Shown here: positions 23,912 through 28,730 of the stretch, piece by piece
Layout of the letters: each line of letters opens with the position of its first letter
How positions within the stretch are numbered: position 1 is the first letter of the stretch
DNA from: Sedimentisphaerales bacterium
GTDB lineage: Bacteria > Planctomycetota > Phycisphaerae > Sedimentisphaerales > SG8-4
Assembly (NCBI GenBank): GCA_016928975.1
Contig: JAFGJR010000247.1
Coordinates: forward strand, 1-28,730
DNA: 28,730 bases
Reading direction: 5' to 3'
Translations under genes and position numbers: made by a program
The notes under the pieces: generated by a model
What the model was told of the DNA's origin: nothing
Database searches by the model: none
What the model saw: only the letters and a program-made list of their open reading frames with translations

Positions 23912-23940
23912 AGTCTATCGAATACGACTGGCATTGGCAA
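23912..23940 (-). promoter_or_regulatory. Candidate sigma-70 promoter of the Ycf46-like gene
   Basis: On the minus strand TTGCCA (23935-23940) and TAGACT (23912-23917) are 17 bp apart. Transcription would start near 23905, about 30 bases before the ATG at 23875. Confidence 0.45.
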
Positions 23941-23964
23941 GCCCAACGGGGGACCATGCGGTTC

Positions 23965-23979
23965 TGTCAACGGTTGACA
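23965..23979. promoter_or_regulatory. Perfect palindrome overlapping the pheT -35 box
   Basis: TGTCAA-CGG-TTGACA has 6-bp arms and a 3-bp centre. Its right arm is the -35 hexamer of the pheT promoter, so a dimeric regulator bound here would compete with RNA polymerase. The left arm gives a -35 hexamer on the other strand but has no -10 partner. Confidence 0.4.
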
Positions 23980-24002
23980 TCAATGCCCGCTGGCGGTAGT
24001 CT
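23974..24002 (+). promoter_or_regulatory. Candidate sigma-70 promoter of pheT
   Basis: A consensus TTGACA (23974-23979) is followed after 17 bp by a weak -10, TAGTCT (23997-24002). Transcription would start near 24009, 30 bases before the ATG. No T-box or Phe-rich leader peptide fits in that space. Confidence 0.5.
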
Positions 24003-24038
24003 GTCGGCTTACAACCGGTGTTCGTAAGGGTCTACTTC

Positions 24039-26054
24039 ATGAAGATATCACTGGACTGGCTGAAAGATTACGTTGACATGGGTCTCAGCGGCGCGCGGAT
24101 CGCCGCGATTCTCAGCGATCTGGGCTTTCCCTGCGAAGGGATCGAGCAGGTGCGGGGGGACACCGTGCTCGATGTGGAGGTCACAAGCAACCGAGGCGAC
24201 TGCCTGAGCCATATCGGCATCGCGCGGGAGCTGGCGGCGGCGACCGGCAAGGAATTGCGCCTGCCGCAGATCGAGCTGCCGGAGATGGAGAAGGACGCGT
24301 CACAGCTCGCCCAGGTGGAGGTTCGCGAGCCCCGTCTGTGCGGGCGGTATACGGCCCGGATCATCGAAGGCATCAAGGTAGGGCCCGCGCCGGACTGGAT
24401 GGCCAGACGGCTGGAGGCCGTCGGTATGCGGAGCGTCAACAACGTCGTCGACGCCACCAACTACGCGATGATGGAAACGGGCCAGCCGCCACATGCGTTC
24501 GACTACGCTGCCATCGGAGAAAGCAGAATCGTTGTCCGAAAGGCCTTGCCGGGCGAGCAGATCGTCAGCATCGACGGGAGCAAATGCGACCTGACCACTG
24601 ACATGCTGGTGATTGCCGACGCAAAGCGGCCGGTCGGCATCGCCGGCGTCATGGGCGGGCTGGAAACGGAGGTCGGCGATGCCAGCACGGCTATTCTCCT
24701 GGAGGACGCCTATTTCGACCCGGTGTGCATACGGACGACCTCGCGCCGGCTGGCGCTGCCCTCCGAAGCGGCATTCCGATTCGAGCGAATTGTGGACATC
24801 GAGCGAATCGACTGGGCCTCGCAGCGCACCGCCCAGCTTATCGTGCAGGTAGCCGGCGGCCGCGTCGCACGGGGGGTGGTGGATGTGTACCCAATGAAAC
24901 ACGAGGGTGGCCAGGTGACGCTGAGACTGTCGCGCCTGAGTAAGGTGCTCGGCATCGAGGTGCCGGCCGAGACAGTGATGAGGATTCTGTCGTCGCTGTG
25001 TTTTGAGCCGCGTCTGTCGGACGGCGCCGTCACGTGCTCGGTTCCGACATGGCGGAGCGATGTGTATCGGGAAGTGGATCTGATCGAGGAAGTGGCACGC
25101 GTGCACGGCTATGACAAGGTCCCGACGCGCCGGAAGATTCAGATTGAGGCGATTGCCGCCGACTCCCGGCAGAAGCTGGCTCAGTCCGTGCGTGCCTTCC
25201 TGAATGCGTGCGGCTTCTACGAGACGGTCACGGTGACCTTTGTCGATCAGGCCATTGCGGAGTTGTTCGCTGACAGTGGCGGCGCGCAGCACTTGGGCGT
25301 CAGGGATGTCTCTCGTAAGGGCGCCAATCTCTTGCGGCGTACGCTATTGGGCTCTCTCCTGGGAGTCCTGAAGACGAACGCGAACGCCCGGAACCTGCCG
25401 TGTCGCATCTTTGAGATGGCCGACACGTTCGCACCGTCCGGGGACGGGGCAGCCCTGCCGGTGGAACGTATGAGACTTGCTCTGGTCTGCGACGGTGACC
25501 TGCGGCAGGTTCGCGGGGCTGTGGAGGGGCTGATACGGCGGCTCGACCGACGCGCGGACGTGGCGTTCATACCGGCCGATCTGACCTGGGCCGAGGTGGG
25601 CGCCCACGTGACGGTGGGAGGGAAGGTCATCGGGTCCGCGGGTATCTTCTCCCAGGCCATACGGGAAAAGCTGGATTTCAAAGAGATGTCTCCCTGCGGG
25701 GCCGAGCTGGATTTCGACGCGCTGCTGGAATTGAAAGCCGGACCGATCAAGATTCGACCGATCCCCCGTTACCCTGCCGTTGAACGCGACCTGTCAATCG
25801 TCGTGGCGGAGGAGACGGCATGGGCCGACATAGCCAAGGCGGTCGGGAGCAGCTCCCCAGCCGAACTGGAGGATGTCCGCTTCGTGGACATCTACCGGGG
25901 TAAAGGAATTGCCTCGGGCAAGAAGAGCGTGACGCTCTCCTTGCGGTTCCGGGACGAAGATGGCACGCTGACCCACGAGACCGTGGACGGCTACCAAGCT
26001 GCCATCGTGCAAAGCCTCGCCCAACGGGCGGGAGCTGAGTTGAGAACGCTCTGA
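24039..26054 (+). CDS. pheT: Phenylalanine--tRNA ligase beta subunit, short form
   Basis: This 671-residue protein is the beta chain of phenylalanyl-tRNA synthetase, which with PheS charges tRNA-Phe in the cytoplasm. It starts MKISLDWLKDYVD. It then passes at once to EVTSNRGDCLSHIG (47-60), so the N-terminal EMAP/tRNA-binding domain of the usual 800-residue form is absent. The B3/B4 editing region follows (RSVNNVVDATNYAMMETGQPPHAFD area, 127-155), then B5, the pseudo-catalytic core and the C-terminal anticodon-binding FDX-ACB domain (RYPAVERDLSIVV onward). The start at 24039 is chosen for TAAGGG 8 bases upstream and the family N-terminus. pheS is not next to it in this window: upstream is a divergent gene, downstream a protease. 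Confidence 0.95.
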   Translation: MKISLDWLKDYVDMGLSGARIAAILSDLGFPCEGIEQVRGDTVLDVEVTSNRGDCLSHIGIARELAAATGKELRLPQIELPEMEKDASQLAQVEVREPRLCGRYTARIIEGIKVGPAPDWMARRLEAVGMRSVNNVVDATNYAMMETGQPPHAFDYAAIGESRIVVRKALPGEQIVSIDGSKCDLTTDMLVIADAKRPVGIAGVMGGLETEVGDASTAILLEDAYFDPVCIRTTSRRLALPSEAAFRFERIVDIERIDWASQRTAQLIVQVAGGRVARGVVDVYPMKHEGGQVTLRLSRLSKVLGIEVPAETVMRILSSLCFEPRLSDGAVTCSVPTWRSDVYREVDLIEEVARVHGYDKVPTRRKIQIEAIAADSRQKLAQSVRAFLNACGFYETVTVTFVDQAIAELFADSGGAQHLGVRDVSRKGANLLRRTLLGSLLGVLKTNANARNLPCRIFEMADTFAPSGDGAALPVERMRLALVCDGDLRQVRGAVEGLIRRLDRRADVAFIPADLTWAEVGAHVTVGGKVIGSAGIFSQAIREKLDFKEMSPCGAELDFDALLELKAGPIKIRPIPRYPAVERDLSIVVAEETAWADIAKAVGSSSPAELEDVRFVDIYRGKGIASGKKSVTLSLRFRDEDGTLTHETVDGYQAAIVQSLAQRAGAELRTL

Positions 26055-26244
26055 GCGAGAGTCCGCCTCAAGCATACGGTTTGCCGGCATGCAAATGTGA
26101 GACCTGCAAGGGCGAGTTGTACCGGCTTTCTGTAACCAGGTAGGGGAAACCACCCACTATCCAATAGAGCAGGGGGTTCGTCCTCGCCCTCTTCTGTGAA
26201 AGACGGGGAGCCGTGCCGGGGCGGGAAGAGCCGTGTGCTGCTGT

Positions 26245-26250
26245 GGGGAG
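26245..26250 (+). promoter_or_regulatory. Ribosome-binding site that sets the protease start
   Basis: GGGGAG lies 6 bases before the ATG at 26257. It favours this start over the in-frame GTG at 26233, which would add eight residues including three cysteines to the signal peptide. Confidence 0.7.
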
Positions 26251-26256
26251 CTAGTG

Positions 26257-28377
26257 ATGCATAGGCCGCGAGAACGTGCACCGGACGTGGCGCGGGCCCG
26301 CGTATTCAGCCTGAGGAGACTTCGGGGCCTCTTTGCGGGGGGCATTTGCGTATTGTGTCTTCCTATCGGCCTGACGTCTGTCCACGGGACGGCGGCTGCT
26401 GCGGAACCACCCACAGCCTTGCACATCGACCCCCAGGGGCCAAGTGTGGTGCCTGGGACAGCTATGCTTCCGTATCCCGGCCAAAGGGCCTTGGGTGGAC
26501 CGCCCGGGCCGATGTTTCCCCATCTCGGCCCCCCGGAGGTTCGTGAAGAGGTGGCTGCGACACTCGCGCAGGCACACCGCGAGACAAAGCAGGCGGCGTG
26601 GGCAACAGCCGCAGGCGAGGGTTGGGATCCCATGGGATACGGCCCAGGTGCGTTCCATGAGCTGATGGCTGTCAAGGGCGCTTTGGTCTACATGCTGAAG
26701 ACGATGAACGTCACGGTCGCAGCTTCGACGGTCGTTGACCTGATTCGAAATGTGCCACCCTATAGCCTGAGCGGAGCCGGCCAGACGGTTTGTGTCTGGG
26801 ATAGTGGCAGCGTGCGCGCCTCGCATCAGGAATTCAAGGGACGCGTCAGCGTTCGTGACAATGCTGAAACCCAGGATCATTCCACGCATGTGGCAGGGAC
26901 GATCGCGGCCGCGGGCGTCGATGCGCGCGCCGAAGGGATGGCTCCTGCGGCTCGGATCGAGAGTTACGATTTCGACGAGGATCTGGCAGAAGCCGCGCGT
27001 CGGGCCATGAGCTACGCGGACGAGCCGGACATGGTCCAGGTGTCCAACCATTCCTACGGCTGGGTCTGCGGCTGGGACTACTCAGGATTCGTTCCGCTCT
27101 GGTACGGTACCTGGGGAAACCGCGAGAGTGACATGTTTGGCATGTACGACTCCTCGGCTCACGACTGGGATGCGCTGTGCTACGCAGCACCCTACTATTT
27201 GCCGTTCAAGGCGGCTGGAAACGATCGCGCCGACGAGGCGCCGAGCGCAGGCGCTCGGTTCGAGTACTACTCTCCTTCTCGCGGGTGGAGGGCCAAGCAG
27301 TATGACCCTGCTACGGACCCCCATGCTGACGGGTGGGACCAGGGCGGATACGATACGCTCACGTCCGATGCTACCGCGAAGAACATCGTGACGGTCGGCG
27401 TGGTCAGCCTGGCGGCGGGGATCGGACGCAATCTGAGCCGAGTGACGATGACGGACTTCAGCAGTTGGGGGCCGACAGACGATGGACGCGTCAAGCCGGA
27501 CCTTGTGGCTCATGGCGTGGACGTCTACTCCTGCACGGCCCTAAGCACTTGGAGTTATGATACATACTCTGGGACCAGTATGTCGACCGCGGCCGCTTCC
27601 GGGACGGCGGCACTGCTGTGCGAATTCTATGCGAGATTCTCTCCCACGCAGGCTATGCGAAGTGCAACGCTCAAAGCCCTGCTGATTCACACGGCGGATG
27701 ATCTTGGACGAAGTGGACCTGACTACTGCTATGGATGGGGCCTGATCAATGCCGAAGCGGTCGCAGCGCATATTCAGACGCATTCCGATTTCCCGAGTGC
27801 CTGCAAGGTTGTGGAGGACGTCGTGGGCAGTTCGGCTGCGGAGCATTCCTACCCGTTCTTCTGGGATGGCGCGAGTCCGATTCGGGCCACGCTGGTATGG
27901 ACGGACCCGCCGGCTCCGGAGGTCGAGGGTCTGGACAACACATATCCCTGTTTGATAAATGATCTTGATCTCCGAGTCGTCGGGCCCGATGGAACCGTAT
28001 CCTGGCCGTTTGTCCTGGACCCGGTGCAACCAGGTAACACTGCCGGGGTCGGTGACAACACACGGGACAACGTCGAGCAGGTACTGATCGAGGCACCTGC
28101 GACGGTAGGTTGGTACTACGCGAACGTAAGCCACAAGGGGACGCTGGTGGACGAGCGCCAGGAGTATTCCCTGCTTCTGAGCGGTCAGCAGCCGAGCCAA
28201 GCGGCGCGGGCGGATATCAGTGGCGACGGCGTGGTTGACCTGGCCGATCTTCTTCGGATGGCCCAGTCCTGGATGGGTGACGAACCGCCTCTTGACCTTG
28301 CTCCGGTTGGGGGAGACCACGTCGTCGATATGTTGGATTTCGCTGTGTTGGCGCGTGAATTGAGACGCCGTAATTGA
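26257..28377 (+). CDS. Secreted subtilisin-like (S8) protease with dockerin-type tail
   Basis: This 706-residue secreted serine protease has an arginine-rich signal peptide ending near A-A-A-A-E (about residue 49) and a prodomain-like region. The S8 catalytic domain has Asp182 (VCVWDSGS), His208 (DHSTHVAGT), oxyanion Asn322 (KAAGND) and Ser441 (SGTSMS). The arrangement and the following beta-sandwich (about 520-645, LVWTDPP and NDLDLRVVGPDG) match KP-43-like subtilases. The tail from about 652 has one good EF-hand-like loop (DISGDGVVDLAD) and a weaker second (PVGGDHVVDMLD), the dockerin-like pattern common on planctomycete secreted proteins. The prodomain region is Pro/Gly-rich. The 202-bp gap after pheT shows no clear promoter, so read-through from pheT is possible. 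Confidence 0.9.
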   Translation: MHRPRERAPDVARARVFSLRRLRGLFAGGICVLCLPIGLTSVHGTAAAAEPPTALHIDPQGPSVVPGTAMLPYPGQRALGGPPGPMFPHLGPPEVREEVAATLAQAHRETKQAAWATAAGEGWDPMGYGPGAFHELMAVKGALVYMLKTMNVTVAASTVVDLIRNVPPYSLSGAGQTVCVWDSGSVRASHQEFKGRVSVRDNAETQDHSTHVAGTIAAAGVDARAEGMAPAARIESYDFDEDLAEAARRAMSYADEPDMVQVSNHSYGWVCGWDYSGFVPLWYGTWGNRESDMFGMYDSSAHDWDALCYAAPYYLPFKAAGNDRADEAPSAGARFEYYSPSRGWRAKQYDPATDPHADGWDQGGYDTLTSDATAKNIVTVGVVSLAAGIGRNLSRVTMTDFSSWGPTDDGRVKPDLVAHGVDVYSCTALSTWSYDTYSGTSMSTAAASGTAALLCEFYARFSPTQAMRSATLKALLIHTADDLGRSGPDYCYGWGLINAEAVAAHIQTHSDFPSACKVVEDVVGSSAAEHSYPFFWDGASPIRATLVWTDPPAPEVEGLDNTYPCLINDLDLRVVGPDGTVSWPFVLDPVQPGNTAGVGDNTRDNVEQVLIEAPATVGWYYANVSHKGTLVDERQEYSLLLSGQQPSQAARADISGDGVVDLADLLRMAQSWMGDEPPLDLAPVGGDHVVDMLDFAVLARELRRRN

Positions 28378-28515
28378 ACCGCAGGGGTCTTCCGGCTTTT
28401 CTCCTTCGTCGGGGGGCATTTGTCTGCAGACACCACGCCTGGCGTGCCGATAATGATAGCAGTGCCGGGCAGAAACCTCGCGCCTGGCAGGGTCTTTCAG
28501 TCGGGTCGTATTTCC
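28378..28515. other. Non-coding stretch after the protease, with palindromes
   Basis: No gene is seen. TGTCTGCAGACA (28421-28432) is a perfect 12-bp palindrome, and CACGC-CTG-GCGTG (28434-28446) is a small hairpin; together they may end the protease transcript, but no T-run follows. Confidence 0.35.
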
Positions 28516-28544
28516 TTGACGAGAGGCCCGCAGTTTGCTATAAG
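28516..28544 (+). promoter_or_regulatory. Near-consensus sigma-70 promoter at right edge
   Basis: TTGACG (28516-28521) and TATAAG (28539-28544) are separated by exactly 17 bp. It is the best promoter match in the window. Transcription would begin near 28551, at the first base of a small hairpin. No start codon with a long frame follows inside the window. Confidence 0.6.
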
Positions 28545-28550
28545 AGAGTT

Positions 28551-28730
28551 GCAGGCTAACCCCTGCGATGTCCGTCAAGAGAGCGTGCTGTTGAAAGAAC
28601 CGATACCCGTTCTGAGGGAAATCAGGCCTTGTCGGACCGGAAAAGCCTACGCGTTAGGACTTTCGGACGAGAGCAACGATTGCCCACCTAGCAGTAATGG
28701 GTTCTCTTCAAAAGCCTCTCTTACGGCATA
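28551..28730 (+). ncRNA. Candidate structured RNA or 5' leader, cut by window end
   Basis: The stretch after the promoter has no substantial open frame on the + strand but many complementary segments. GCAGG/CCTGC (28551-28555 with 28562-28566) forms a hairpin at the expected first base. TTGAA-A-GAACC (28591-28601) pairs with GGTTC-TC-TTCAA (28700-28711), a 10-bp long-range helix. Inside it lie CCTA-CGCGT-TAGG, CTTTC-GGAC-GAGAG with one G-T pair, GCAA-CGA-TTGC and CCCA...TGGG. I do not recognise tmRNA, RNase P, SRP or 6S RNA, or a known riboswitch. It could be a riboswitch-like leader of a gene to the right, or an independent RNA. Hairpins found by eye in 180 bases can be fortuitous. Confidence 0.35.

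Noticed and set aside
23942..23970. Promoter for the Ycf46-like gene from the left arm of the TGTCAA/TTGACA palindrome
   Set aside because: No -10-like sequence occurs at 16-18 bp spacing on the minus strand; a better promoter lies at 23912-23940.
22919..23977. 352-residue + strand frame opposite the Ycf46-like ATPase
   Set aside because: No family features; the minus-strand frame has full Walker motifs and its own promoter and ribosome-binding site.
27541..28578. 345-residue antisense frame over the protease gene
   Set aside because: Arg/Pro-rich composition without domains; the + strand frame has a complete catalytic triad and tail.
28541..28730. 6S RNA, tmRNA, RNase P or SRP RNA at the right edge
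   Set aside because: The folding is multi-branched rather than rod-like, and none of the conserved core sequences of these RNAs could be found.

Overview
The window looks like a piece of a GC-rich chromosome from the Planctomycetota, most likely a Phycisphaerae-type bacterium. This is inferred from several traits together: a secreted protease ending in two EF-hand-like, dockerin-type loops; an exosortase inside an exopolysaccharide (EPS) operon; a short phenylalanyl-tRNA synthetase beta chain without the N-terminal tRNA-binding domain; and a GspE-type ATPase with N-terminal membrane helices. No rRNA or other phylogenetic marker confirms it. No tRNA, CRISPR array, insertion sequence or phage gene was seen.

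Layout. (1) 1-3756: a secreted GH3 beta-glycosidase lipoprotein, a DUF89/ARMT1-like phosphatase and an FmdB-type zinc-ribbon protein on the + strand, closed by a strong hairpin. (2) 3791-5485 (-): an esterase lipoprotein. It is followed by a 530-bp gene-poor gap with short repeats and what may be the remains of a dockerin-tailed gene. (3) 6019-6492 (+): a universal stress protein. (4) 6537-8819 (-): a two-gene unit of a membrane-anchored GspE-type ATPase and a CvpA-like membrane protein. (5) 9197-21321 (+): the core of the window, an EPS/exosortase operon. Its order is a possible 27-residue peptide, Wza-type export lipoprotein, exosortase, EpsI-like partner, 1660-residue membrane-anchored TPR protein, fused Wzz/tyrosine autokinase, and a nucleotide-sugar epimerase. 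(6) 21392-23875 (-): HicBA toxin-antitoxin pair, PEGA-domain lipoprotein and a Ycf46-like AAA ATPase. (7) 24039-28377 (+): pheT and a secreted subtilisin-like protease. (8) 28378-28730: no gene. A near-consensus promoter is followed by a stretch able to fold into many hairpins, possibly a structured RNA cut by the window end.

How the genes fit together. In the EPS operon the epimerase would supply activated sugar. The Wzz/kinase would control chain length and couple to export, and the Wza-type lipoprotein would form the outer-membrane exit. The exosortase and EpsI-like protein would process surface proteins bearing a C-terminal sorting tail. The giant TPR protein probably acts as a periplasmic scaffold. 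Glycosyltransferases, a flippase or polymerase, and a sorted substrate are not in the window and must lie elsewhere. The GH3 enzyme, esterase and S8 protease are separate secreted hydrolases, fitting a polymer-degrading lifestyle.

Most promising leads: the exosortase-EPS operon with its giant TPR protein, the 27-residue hydrophobic/basic ORF just ahead of it, and the structured region at the right edge. All names rest on motif reading by eye. No database search or folding calculation was run.
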